Positions 1-7,804 of a stretch of DNA of 15,631 nt are shown here, one piece after another. Position 1 is the stretch's first letter, and each line of letters begins with the position of its first letter. The position numbers and the translations under genes were made by a program. Location of the stretch: the NCBI GenBank assembly GCA_003252195.1, contig QKFK01000057.1, forward strand, positions 1 to 15,631, written 5' to 3'. The DNA is from Rhodospirillales bacterium (lineage in GTDB: Bacteria; Pseudomonadota; Alphaproteobacteria; QKFK01; SZUA-500). The notes below the pieces were generated by a model that saw only the letters and a list, made by a program, of their open reading frames with translations, was not told the origin of the DNA and ran no database searches.

Positions 1-143
1 TCATATGCTGTGAATGATGCTCCACCTGTCTCTGCTAATACTTTCGTAATTGCCGCTGTCAATGAGGTTTTACCATGGTCAACGTGACCAATAGTTCCAA
101 TGTTACAGTGTGGCTTATTACGTTCAAACTTTTCCTTGGCCAT
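1..143 (-). CDS. tuf: Elongation factor Tu, N-terminal part (gene runs off the window)
   Basis: EF-Tu is the GTPase that brings aminoacyl-tRNA to the ribosomal A site in the cytoplasm. Only the first 47 residues are present. They begin MAKEKFERNKPHCNIGTIGH and contain the P-loop GHVDHGKT (residues 19-26) that binds GTP phosphates, followed by SLTAAIT. The start at 143 is set by this family-typical N-terminus and by a good ribosome binding site (GGAGAAGG, six bases before the ATG). It lies 31 bases downstream of fusA with no terminator between, so it is the last visible gene of the rpsL-rpsG-fusA-tuf operon. A second tuf ends at the other edge of the window. The identity is secure; the rest of the gene is not visible. 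Confidence 0.97.
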   Translation of the reverse strand, partial: MAKEKFERNKPHCNIGTIGHVDHGKTSLTAAITKVLAETGGASFTAY

Positions 144-174
144 TTTATGCCTTCTCCATATTTAATAATTAAAA

Positions 175-2256
175 TTAACCAGCCATTTTTGCTTTAATGC
201 CATCAGCTACATCTCTAGGCACTTCAGAATAGTGACTGAATTGCATAGTATATTGCGCACGTCCTTGTGAGAGTGAACGCAAGTTATTAACGTAACCAAA
301 CATGTTAGCAAGAGGAACCTGCGCATCAACTACACGAGCATTTCCACGCTGATCCATTCCGTTTACTTGTCCACGACGAGAGTTTAAATCGCCGATAACA
401 TCTCCCATATATTCTTCAGGAGTTACTACTTCTACCTTCATAACAGGCTCAAGAAGCTTAGGTTGAGCTTTAATCATACCTTCCTTAAATGCAGCACGAG
501 CAGCAATTTCGAAAGCCATAACGCTTGAGTCAACATCGTGGTATGCACCATCAAACAAAGTACATTTAATACCTGTACATGGGAAACCAGCGATTACGCC
601 TGATTCTACAGCGGTAGATAAACCTTTTTCAACACCTGGGATATATTCTTTAGGAACATTACCACCAACAACGGTGTTTGCAAATTCGAATTGTTTGTCT
701 GTTTCGATAGGTTCAAAACGAACTTTAATTCTAGCAAACTGACCAGCACCACCAGATTGTTTCTTGTGGGTATAGTCAATTTCGCATGTTGAAGAAATTG
801 TTTCTCTATAAGCAACTTGTGGAGCACCAACATTAGCTTCAACTTTGAATTCACGTTTCATACGGTCAACAATAATTTCAAGGTGGAGTTCGCCCATACC
901 TTTAATGATTGTTTGTCCTGTTTCTTGATCTGAAGCAACTCTGAATGAAGGATCCTCCATTGCGAGTCTTGAAAGAGCAATACCCATTTTTTCCATATCA
1001 GCTTTAGTTTTTGGTTCAACTGCAACTTCAATAACTGGATTTGGGAATTCCATTTTTTCTAAGATAACAGGCTTAATTGTATCACACAATGTTTCACCAG
1101 TTGTTGTTTCTTTCAAACCAACAACAGCAACGATATCACCTGCACATGCTTCTTTGATTTCTTCACGACGGTTAGCATGCATTAAAAGCATACGACCAAC
1201 GCGTTCTTTTTTGTCTTTAACTGAGTTAAGAACATAAGAACCACTAACCATTGTACCAGAATAAATACGTACGAATGTTAAAGAACCAACGAATGGGTCA
1301 TTCATAATCTTAAATGCGAGAGCAGATAAAGGCTCTGAGTCGTCTGATTTACGAATAACTGTTTCTTCTTCTTTACCAAGAACGTGACCAACAACAGCTG
1401 GAACGTCTAATGGTGATGGCAAATAATCAACAACAGCATCTAACATAGGTTGAACACCTTTGTTTTTGAAAGCTGTACCGCAAAGAATAGGAACAAATTG
1501 CATTGCAATAGTACCTTTACGGATACATTTTTTCAAAGTTTCAATTGAGATTTCTTTACCTTCTAAGTAATCTTCCATTGCTTGATCGTCTGCTTCAACA
1601 GCAATTTCGATCATTTGAGCATGATATTCTTCTGCTTTATCTTTAAGATCAGCAGGAATATCTGTGTATTCGAATTCAGCTCCAAGATTTTCATCTTTCC
1701 AAACGATTGCTCTCATTTCGATCAAATCAACAACGCCTGCAAATTCAGCTTCTGAACCGATTGGAAGTTGAATAGGAAGAGCAACTGCACCCAATCTGTC
1801 TTTGATCATATCAAGACAACGGTAGTAGTTAGCACCCATTCTATCCATTTTGTTACAGAAACAAATACGTGGAACTTTATATTTATCAGCTTGACGCCAT
1901 ACAGTTTCTGACTGAGGCTCAACACCTGCTACTGAGTCAAAAACAGCTACAGCACCGTCAAGAACACGCAAAGAACGCTCAACTTCGATTGTGAAGTCAA
2001 CGTGACCTGGGGTGTCGATGATGTTAATTCTGTGGTCTTTCCAGAAGGTTGTAGTAGCAGCAGAAGTAATTGTAATACCTCTTTCTTGCTCTTGTTCCAT
2101 CCAGTCCATAGTTGCATTACCGTCGTGAACCTCACCAATTTTGTGAGAACGACCAGTATAATACAAAATTCTTTCAGTTGTCGTAGTTTTACCAGCATCA
2201 ATATGTGCCATGATACCAATATTACGATAACGATTTAGTTCGGTACTGCGTGCCAT
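175..2256 (-). CDS. fusA: Elongation factor G
   Basis: EF-G is the GTPase that drives translocation of tRNAs and mRNA after peptide bond formation and, with ribosome recycling factor, splits the ribosome. The protein has 693 residues, normal for the family. The GTPase motifs are visible: AHIDAGKT (17-24), RGITITSA (59-66), DTPGH (81-85) and NKMD (135-138). Domains II-V follow, with the usual C-terminal region containing MGDVIGDLNSRRG. I placed the start at 2256 (MARSTELNRYRNIGIMAH) because it matches the family N-terminus. An in-frame ATG at 2289 would add 11 residues with no family match and overlap the end of rpsG. The upstream Shine-Dalgarno is a modest GGAAAG. It sits 26 bases after rpsG and 31 before tuf, as in the classic str operon. 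No truncation or odd feature was seen. Confidence 0.98.
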   Translation of the reverse strand: MARSTELNRYRNIGIMAHIDAGKTTTTERILYYTGRSHKIGEVHDGNATMDWMEQEQERGITITSAATTTFWKDHRINIIDTPGHVDFTIEVERSLRVLDGAVAVFDSVAGVEPQSETVWRQADKYKVPRICFCNKMDRMGANYYRCLDMIKDRLGAVALPIQLPIGSEAEFAGVVDLIEMRAIVWKDENLGAEFEYTDIPADLKDKAEEYHAQMIEIAVEADDQAMEDYLEGKEISIETLKKCIRKGTIAMQFVPILCGTAFKNKGVQPMLDAVVDYLPSPLDVPAVVGHVLGKEEETVIRKSDDSEPLSALAFKIMNDPFVGSLTFVRIYSGTMVSGSYVLNSVKDKKERVGRMLLMHANRREEIKEACAGDIVAVVGLKETTTGETLCDTIKPVILEKMEFPNPVIEVAVEPKTKADMEKMGIALSRLAMEDPSFRVASDQETGQTIIKGMGELHLEIIVDRMKREFKVEANVGAPQVAYRETISSTCEIDYTHKKQSGGAGQFARIKVRFEPIETDKQFEFANTVVGGNVPKEYIPGVEKGLSTAVESGVIAGFPCTGIKCTLFDGAYHDVDSSVMAFEIAARAAFKEGMIKAQPKLLEPVMKVEVVTPEEYMGDVIGDLNSRRGQVNGMDQRGNARVVDAQVPLANMFGYVNNLRSLSQGRAQYTMQFSHYSEVPRDVADGIKAKMAG

Positions 2257-2282
2257 TTTTTTTCTTTCCGTATCTATAAAAA

Positions 2283-2753
2283 TTACCAACGATAGTGAGC
2301 AAAAGCTTTGTTAGCTTCAGCCATACGATGGGTATCTTCACGTTTCTTAACTGCGCTACCTTTGTTTGAAGCAGCATCTAAAAGTTCACCGGCTAAACGG
2401 TCTGTCATGTTGTGTTCTGAACGACCTCTAGCACCTGCAACTAACCAACGAATTGCAAGAGCTTGTCTACGTTCAGTTCTAACTTCAACAGGAACTTGGT
2501 AAGTTGCACCACCAACACGGCGTGAACGAACCTCTACAACTGGTTTTACATTATCAAGAGCTTCATGGAAGAGCTTAAGAGGTTCTTCCTTAGTTTTTTT
2601 AGCTATGCTTTCTAATGCACCATATACGATAGCTTCTGCAGTAGCTTTTCTACCATCAAGCATAAGACTATTCATGAATTTTGTGATTACCTTATCGCCA
2701 TATTTTGCATCAGGTAATACATCGCGTTTTTCAGCTTTGTGACGACGTGACAT
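2283..2753 (-). CDS. rpsG: 30S ribosomal protein S7
   Basis: S7 binds the 3' major domain of 16S rRNA, starts assembly of the 30S head and lines the E site near the mRNA exit. The protein is 156 residues, a usual bacterial length. It begins MSRRHKAEKRDVLPDAKYGD and holds the conserved stretches KFMNSLMLDGRKATAE and GGATYQVPVEVR, with RRQALAIRWL following. An AAGGA Shine-Dalgarno lies about ten bases before the ATG. The gene starts only 13 bases after the rpsL stop codon and ends 26 bases before fusA, so it is co-transcribed. In E. coli S7 represses the str operon by binding the rpsL-rpsG spacer; here that spacer is too short for such a structure, so any autoregulation must use another site. 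Confidence 0.98.
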   Translation of the reverse strand: MSRRHKAEKRDVLPDAKYGDKVITKFMNSLMLDGRKATAEAIVYGALESIAKKTKEEPLKLFHEALDNVKPVVEVRSRRVGGATYQVPVEVRTERRQALAIRWLVAGARGRSEHNMTDRLAGELLDAASNKGSAVKKREDTHRMAEANKAFAHYRW

Positions 2754-2766
2754 TTATCTATATTCC

Positions 2767-3138
2767 TTATTTAGGGCGTTTTGCGCCATATTTTGAACGA
2801 CGCTGTCTACGCTTAGCAATACCTTGTGTATCGAGCGTACCGCGAATGATGTGGTAACGAACACCAGGCAAGTCTTTTACACGACCGCCTCTGATCATAA
2901 CAACTGAGTGTTCTTGCAAGTTATGTCCCTCACCAGGAATATAACTGGTTACTTCAAATGAATTTGTTAAACGGACACGTGCCACCTTACGAAGAGCCGA
3001 GTTCGGTTTCTTTGGTGTTGTGGTGTAAACACGTGTACAAACACCGCGCTTCTGAGGACAACCTTGCATAGCAGGCACTTTGTTGTGGCCACTAAGTGGT
3101 GATCTCGGTTTGCGGATTAACTGATTTATCGTTGGCAT
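2767..3138 (-). CDS. rpsL: 30S ribosomal protein S12
   Basis: S12 sits at the decoding centre and helps set translational accuracy. The protein is 123 residues (MPTINQLIRKPRSPL...), close to the E. coli length and colinear with it. The streptomycin-related lysines are both wild type: K43 in TPKKPNSA and K88 in RGGRVKDLPG. D89, the aspartate that RimO methylthiolates in many bacteria, is also present. This predicts a streptomycin-sensitive ribosome as far as S12 is concerned. The start has a clear Shine-Dalgarno (AGAAGGAAA, about seven bases upstream). It is the first gene of a new transcription unit: a terminator follows rpoC and a promoter lies about 180 bases upstream of this start, leaving a long leader. 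Confidence 0.98.
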   Translation of the reverse strand: MPTINQLIRKPRSPLSGHNKVPAMQGCPQKRGVCTRVYTTTPKKPNSALRKVARVRLTNSFEVTSYIPGEGHNLQEHSVVMIRGGRVKDLPGVRYHIIRGTLDTQGIAKRRQRRSKYGAKRPK

Positions 3139-3310
3139 ACTATATTTCCTTCTATGTTAAAAAATGCCTTACGTTCCTAAACTCAAGAATCCCTTTTTCA
3201 ATGTGAATCCAGCATGAATTCAAGGATTTCTCTCGGTCTCCGACCGTGCAACTCTAAATATCCAAATTTAAAATATGCAAAAATACACTTCTCGCATATC
3301 TAAAAGTGAT
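3139..3310 (-). promoter_or_regulatory. Long 5' leader of the rpsL operon, possibly structured
   Basis: If transcription starts near 3309, about 170 untranslated bases precede rpsL. They can form a CGGTC/GACCG hairpin (3234-3246), and two mutually exclusive stems at the 5' end: 3286-3290 with 3304-3308, or 3273-3278 with 3294-3299. Two copies of GGATTC on the transcript (3205-3210 and 3187-3192) can each pair with AATCC at 3224-3228. There is no U-run after any of these, so it does not look like a simple attenuator. An autoregulatory S7 or S12 site is a reasonable guess because the rpsL-rpsG spacer is too short for one. The pairings are short and read by eye, so confidence in a specific fold is low. 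Confidence 0.4.
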
Positions 3311-3315
3311 GGTGC

Positions 3316-3344
3316 ATACTAGATTCACTCCCCTCTTACGTCAA
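3316..3344 (-). promoter_or_regulatory. Sigma-70 type promoter of the rpsL-rpsG-fusA-tuf operon
   Basis: On the minus strand a TTGACG -35 box (3339-3344) and a TAGTAT -10 box (3316-3321) are separated by exactly 17 bases. Transcription would begin near 3309. Upstream, 3345-3380 is rich in A and T tracts that could act as an UP element, as expected for a ribosomal protein promoter. The box sequences, spacing and position between the rpoC terminator and rpsL all agree. No experiment is available. Confidence 0.8.
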
Positions 3345-3356
3345 GTGCTGAATCTA
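3320..3356. repeat. Perfect 8-base inverted repeat spanning the str promoter
   Basis: TAGATTCA at 3320-3327 and TGAATCTA at 3349-3356 are exact reverse complements separated by 21 bases. One arm lies in the spacer and edge of the -10 box, the other just upstream of the -35 box, so the pair brackets the -35 element. This is the shape of a regulator operator with half sites 29 bases apart centre to centre, but it could be chance. Confidence 0.45.
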
Positions 3357-3482
3357 AAAAATTACCTAAAAATTTTATATTTATTGAGTTTTTGCTCATA
3401 AAAATGGTCTTTGTGGCAGATTTTACCATTCATAAAACAGCTAACATAACCATAAACCTATGCAATAAGCATATACTAACAT
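3357..3482. other. Gene-free AT-rich spacer between the rpoC terminator and the str promoter
   Basis: This stretch has no open frame with a plausible start or known product on either strand. It is strongly A+T rich. The only structures seen are a weak stem on the minus strand, ATGGT pairing with ACCAT over a 16-base loop before a short U-run (about 3400-3429), and a 5-base stem near 3458-3472. The part next to the promoter may serve as an UP element. Confidence 0.6.
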
Positions 3483-3522
3483 AAAAAAAGGCAGCCCCGA
3501 ATCCATCGGAACTGCCTTTTTA
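3483..3522 (-). terminator. Rho-independent terminator after rpoC
   Basis: A GGCAG/CTGCC stem, extended inward by about six further pairs including two G-U, closes a small loop and is followed on the minus strand by seven U residues (3483-3489). The other side carries a matching A-run, and reading the plus strand also gives a U-rich tail, so it may work in both directions. It lies about 17 bases past the rpoC stop codon and separates the rpl-rpo unit from the str operon. Confidence 0.93.
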
Positions 3523-3538
3523 TTCTTTTGCTTAAAAA

Positions 3539-6500
3539 TTAAGCGCTTTCACCTGTGATTGATGTTTCAATCTGATCGTTATCTTGCATTGCCTCAATTT
3601 CTTTATCATTTTCGGCAGCAACTTTACGAAGACGTCTCATCACAGATCCAGTTCCAGCAGGAACCAATCTACCAACAATCACGTTTTCTTTAAGACCGAT
3701 AAGGTTATCAACTTTACCTGCTGTAGCAGCTTCAGTTAATACTCTTGTTGTCTCTTGGAATGAAGCAGCAGAGATAAATGAGCTTGTTTGCAAGCTGGCT
3801 TTTGTAATACCAAGCAAGATAGGCTCAGCTTCTGCAGGACGACCACCATCAACTTCGGCTTTGTAATTTTCAGCTTCAAATTCAGCTTTAGTTACTTGTT
3901 CGCCAACCATGAATGTTGTGTCACCAGTAGCAGTAATCTCAACTTTCTTAAGCATTTGACTTGTAATAACCTCAATATGTTTATCATTAATCTTCACACC
4001 TTGAAGTCTATAAACATCTTGAATTTCTTTAATCAAGTATTCAGCCAATTTCTCTACACCTTGAACTCTCAAGATATCGTGAGGAACAGGAGTACCTTCT
4101 ACCAATGGGTCACCTTTTCTAACCATATCGCCTTCTTGAACAGCAATATGTTTGCCCTTTGGAATTAGGTATTCTGCTGGTTCACCTTCTTCAGGAACAA
4201 CCAAAATACGGCGTTTTGCTTTGTAATCGCTTGAGAATTCAACACGACCATCAAGATCAGAAATAATAGTTTGATCTTTAGGACGTCTAGCTTCAAACAA
4301 CTCAGCCACACGTGGAAGACCACCTGTAATATCACGAGTCTTAGAAGTTTCTCTAGCAACCCTAGCAATAACATCACCGATTTTAACTTTTGTACCTGGT
4401 TCAACTGAAAGCACAGCACCTGGTGACATGAAGTAACGAGCCTCAATACCATTGTCAAACTTAACAACTTCACCATTTTCGTCACGTAATGTTAAACGTG
4501 GTTTCAAGTTAGAAGTCTTAGTTTGTGATTTCCAATCGATAACTTCTTTAGAAGAAATACCTGTTGTTTCATCCATTGATTCTCTCATGGTTATACCATC
4601 GATGAGGTCAACAAAATTAATAACACCTTCTTTTTCTGTAATCACTGGAATGTTATATGGATCCCATTCAGCGAGCTTATCGCCTTTGCTTACTGATTTA
4701 CCGTTAGTAACGAAGAGTTTAGCACCGTAAGGAACTCTGTGACGAGCTTTTTCACGGCCAGTTTTATCAGCAATGATAATCTCAGCGTTACGGCTCATAA
4801 CAATAGTAACACCATTTGAATCCTGAATTGTATTCATCAAATCGATATTAATTGTACCATCGTATGTTGCTTCTTCCATTGAACGTTCGGTACCACCTTG
4901 AGCAGCACCACCGATGTGGAAAGTACGCATTGTAAGCTGAGTACCAGGCTCACCAATTGATTGAGCAGCAACAACACCAACAGCTTCGCCAACGTTTGCA
5001 GCTGTACCACGTGCAAGGTCACGACCATAACAAGCAGCACAAAGACCGTTTTTGCTTTCACATGTGAGAACTGAACGAATATGAACTTGCTCAATGCCAG
5101 CATTTTCGATTTTCTCAACATCTTGCTCATCAATAAGCTTACCGCGAGTAACCAAAACTTTGCCTGTTTCAGCATCAATGATATCTTCTTGAGCAGTTCT
5201 ACCCAATACTCTTTCACCAATTGAAACAACAACGTTACCACCTTCAACCACTGAACGAACTGTAATACCTTGTTCTGTTCCACAATCTGTTTCAGTGATA
5301 ATTGCATCTTGTGCAACGTCAACCAAACGACGTGTGAGGTAACCAGAGTTAGCAGTTTTAAGAGCAGTATCAGCCAAACCTTTACGAGCACCGTGAGTTG
5401 AGTTGAAGTATTCCAACACAGTCAAGCCCTCTTTAAAGTTAGCGATAATAGGTGTTTCAATGATTTCGCCAGAAGGCTTAGCCATCAAACCACGCATACC
5501 AGCAAGCTGTTTCATTTGAGCTGCAGAACCACGAGCACCAGAGTGAGCCATCATATAAACTGAGTTAATTTGCTCACCTTCACGAACTTTTGAAATTTCT
5601 TTCATCATTTCGTCAGCAACTCTATCTGTACATGCAGACCAAGCATCAACAACCTTATTGTATTTCTCACCGCGTGTGATCAAACCATTTTGATATTGTT
5701 TTTCAAACTCTTTAACTTGATCTTCTGTTTGAGAAATCAAAGGAAGCTTAGTTGCAGGAATGATAAGATCGTCTTTACCAAATGAAATACCTGCACGACA
5801 AGCTTGTCCGAATCCGATACCCATGATACGGTCAACAAAGATAACAGTTTCTTTTTGTCCGCAGTGACGATATACAACGTCAATGATATCAGATACTTCT
5901 TTCTTACGAAGCAAACGGTTTACCAATGAGAATGGTACATTTGGGTTCTTAGGAAGAACTTCAGCAATCTGAATACGTCCTGGAGTTGTTTCTACTAATC
6001 TAGTAGCATAAACACCATCTTCGCCTGTAACAGCCATACGACATTTGATTTTTGCTTGAAGTTCAACAGCTTTTTCATTCAAAGCTTGTAATACTTCTGC
6101 AGTATCCATAAATGCCATACCTTCACCCTTAAGCCCTTCTCTCTCCATTGAGAGGTAGTAAAGACCAAGAACGATATCCTGTGTAGGCACGATAATTGGC
6201 TTACCATTAGCAGGTGATAGAATGTTGTTTGTAGACATCATCAATACACGAGCTTCTAATTGAGCTTCTAATGACAATGGAACGTGAACAGCCATTTGGT
6301 CACCGTCGAAGTCAGCATTAAACGCTGTACATACTAATGGGTGCAATTGAATAGCTTTACCTTCAATCAAAGTAGGTTCAAATGCTTGAATACCAAGTCT
6401 GTGAAGTGTAGGAGCACGGTTTAACATAACTGGATGCTCTCTAATAACTTCTTCTAGGATGTCCCAAACCTCTGGACGCTCTTTTTCTACCATACGCTTA

Positions 6501-7696
6501 GCAGCTTTAATAGTAGTTGCGTGTCCGTAAAGCTCTAATTTTGCATAAACAAATGGTTTGAACAATTCAAGAGCCATCTTCTTAGGAAGACCACATTGGT
6601 GTAATTTAAGCTCTGGACCAACAGTAATAACTGAACGACCTGAATAGTCAACGCGTTTACCTAACAAGTTTTGACGGAAACGACCTTGCTTACCTTTAAG
6701 CATGTCAGAAAGTGATTTCAATGGACGACGGCTTGCACCTGTAATAGCACGACCACGACGACCATTATCAAACAATGCGTCAACAGATTCTTGAAGCATA
6801 CGTTTTTCATTACGCACGATAATTTCTGGAGCGCGCAACTCTAAAAGTCTCTTCAAACGGTTGTTACGGTTGATAACTCTACGATATAAGTCATTGAGGT
6901 CAGAAGTAGCAAAACGACCACCATCCAATGGTACCAATGGACGTAACTCAGGAGGAATAACAGGAACAACGTCCAAAATCATCCATTCTGGTTTAGCTTC
7001 TGATTCTAAGAATGCTTCAATAAGTTTTAAGCGTTTTACTAATTTTTTACGCTTAGCTTCTGATGAAGATTCTTTAAGCTCAACTTTAACTTTTTTCTTT
7101 TCTTCAGCCAAATCGATTGAAGAAAGGATTTCTTTAACTGCTTCAGCACCGATGCCAACGCGGAAAGAATCTTCGCCATATTCTTCAACAGCTGTCTGAT
7201 ATTGTTCTTCAGTCAAAAGCTCATTTACTTTAAGCGGTGTTAAACCTGGCTCAATAACAATGTAGCTCTCAAAATAAAGAACTTTTTCTAAGTTTTTGAG
7301 TGTGATGTCAACTAACAAACCAATACGGCTTGGAAGTGATTTCAAGAACCAAATATGAGCAACTGGGGCTGCCAATTCGATGTGTCCCATACGGTCACGT
7401 CTAACTTTTGACAAAGTTACTTCAACACCACATTTTTCGCAGACAATACCGCGATATTTCATTCTTTTGTACTTACCGCACAAACATTCATAGTCTTTTA
7501 CTGGACCAAAGATACGAGCGCAGAAAAGACCATCTCTTTCTGGTTTGAACGTACGATAGTTGATTGTCTCAGGTTTTTTAATTTCACCATAAGACCATGA
7601 ACGTATTTGTTCAGGTGACGCGATTGAGATTTTAATTTGGTCGAAATTCTGAGTTACACCCTGTTGTTGACCAAAAACTTTCATCAATTCGTTCAT
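3539..7696 (-). CDS. rpoC: DNA-directed RNA polymerase subunit beta'
   Basis: Beta' forms, with beta, the catalytic core of RNA polymerase. The protein has 1385 residues, in the alphaproteobacterial range. In order it shows: the N-terminal zinc site C71, C73, C86, C89; the active-site loop NADFDGDQM (460-468), whose three aspartates (462, 464, 466) hold the catalytic magnesium; the bridge helix around 758-797 (STHGARKGLADTALKTANSG); the second zinc site C805, C879, C886, C889; and the trigger loop with MRTFHIGG (H927). The C-terminal region ends in a Q/E/D-rich tail. The start MNELMKVFGQ has AGAGG about eight bases upstream. It follows rpoB after a 108-base spacer with hairpins and is followed by an intrinsic terminator. 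No missing key residue was seen. Confidence 0.99.
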   Translation of the reverse strand: MNELMKVFGQQQGVTQNFDQIKISIASPEQIRSWSYGEIKKPETINYRTFKPERDGLFCARIFGPVKDYECLCGKYKRMKYRGIVCEKCGVEVTLSKVRRDRMGHIELAAPVAHIWFLKSLPSRIGLLVDITLKNLEKVLYFESYIVIEPGLTPLKVNELLTEEQYQTAVEEYGEDSFRVGIGAEAVKEILSSIDLAEEKKKVKVELKESSSEAKRKKLVKRLKLIEAFLESEAKPEWMILDVVPVIPPELRPLVPLDGGRFATSDLNDLYRRVINRNNRLKRLLELRAPEIIVRNEKRMLQESVDALFDNGRRGRAITGASRRPLKSLSDMLKGKQGRFRQNLLGKRVDYSGRSVITVGPELKLHQCGLPKKMALELFKPFVYAKLELYGHATTIKAAKRMVEKERPEVWDILEEVIREHPVMLNRAPTLHRLGIQAFEPTLIEGKAIQLHPLVCTAFNADFDGDQMAVHVPLSLEAQLEARVLMMSTNNILSPANGKPIIVPTQDIVLGLYYLSMEREGLKGEGMAFMDTAEVLQALNEKAVELQAKIKCRMAVTGEDGVYATRLVETTPGRIQIAEVLPKNPNVPFSLVNRLLRKKEVSDIIDVVYRHCGQKETVIFVDRIMGIGFGQACRAGISFGKDDLIIPATKLPLISQTEDQVKEFEKQYQNGLITRGEKYNKVVDAWSACTDRVADEMMKEISKVREGEQINSVYMMAHSGARGSAAQMKQLAGMRGLMAKPSGEIIETPIIANFKEGLTVLEYFNSTHGARKGLADTALKTANSGYLTRRLVDVAQDAIITETDCGTEQGITVRSVVEGGNVVVSIGERVLGRTAQEDIIDAETGKVLVTRGKLIDEQDVEKIENAGIEQVHIRSVLTCESKNGLCAACYGRDLARGTAANVGEAVGVVAAQSIGEPGTQLTMRTFHIGGAAQGGTERSMEEATYDGTINIDLMNTIQDSNGVTIVMSRNAEIIIADKTGREKARHRVPYGAKLFVTNGKSVSKGDKLAEWDPYNIPVITEKEGVINFVDLIDGITMRESMDETTGISSKEVIDWKSQTKTSNLKPRLTLRDENGEVVKFDNGIEARYFMSPGAVLSVEPGTKVKIGDVIARVARETSKTRDITGGLPRVAELFEARRPKDQTIISDLDGRVEFSSDYKAKRRILVVPEEGEPAEYLIPKGKHIAVQEGDMVRKGDPLVEGTPVPHDILRVQGVEKLAEYLIKEIQDVYRLQGVKINDKHIEVITSQMLKKVEITATGDTTFMVGEQVTKAEFEAENYKAEVDGGRPAEAEPILLGITKASLQTSSFISAASFQETTRVLTEAATAGKVDNLIGLKENVIVGRLVPAGTGSVMRRLRKVAAENDKEIEAMQDNDQIETSITGESA

Positions 7697-7721
7697 GATT
7701 TTTGCCTCTTTTCTATTATCG

Positions 7722-7736
7722 GGGGTTTAATACCCC
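7722..7736 (-). promoter_or_regulatory. Small GGGGU/ACCCC hairpin before rpoC
   Basis: GGGGT (7722-7726) and ACCCC (7732-7736) pair over a five-base loop, 25 bases before the rpoC start. It lies just upstream of the rpoC ribosome binding site and could affect initiation. It is too short to be called a terminator and has no U-run. Confidence 0.35.
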
Positions 7737-7761
7737 AAAAATTAATATTACCACCTTAGTT

Positions 7762-7796
7762 AGCTTTAAGGAGAGGAGATAACCTCTCCTTAAGCT
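7762..7796 (-). promoter_or_regulatory. Strong hairpin in the rpoB-rpoC spacer
   Basis: TTAAGGAGAGG (7766-7776) and CCTCTCCTTAA (7783-7793) form a perfect 11-pair stem with a six-base loop. It can be lengthened by three pairs past a single bulged base. It starts about nine bases after the rpoB stop codon. No U-run follows on the minus strand, so it is better explained as an RNA processing or 3'-end stabilising structure than as a full terminator; partial attenuation between rpoB and rpoC is possible. Confidence 0.6.
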
Positions 7797-7804
7797 TGAA
7801 ACAG

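Noticed and set aside
2257..2289. In-frame extension of fusA to an ATG at 2289
   Set aside because: It would overlap the end of rpsG and adds residues unlike any EF-G N-terminus.
3400..3429. Weak stem with short U-run as a second terminator before the str promoter
   Set aside because: Only five or six A/U-rich pairs around a 16-base loop; the strong terminator at 3483-3522 already ends the rpoC transcript.
4837..5391. 184-codon open frame on the minus strand inside rpoC, and similar frames inside rpoB, fusA, rplA and rplJ on both strands
   Set aside because: They are leucine/valine-rich or serine/threonine-rich shadows of the true frame, with no ribosome binding site and no recognisable family.
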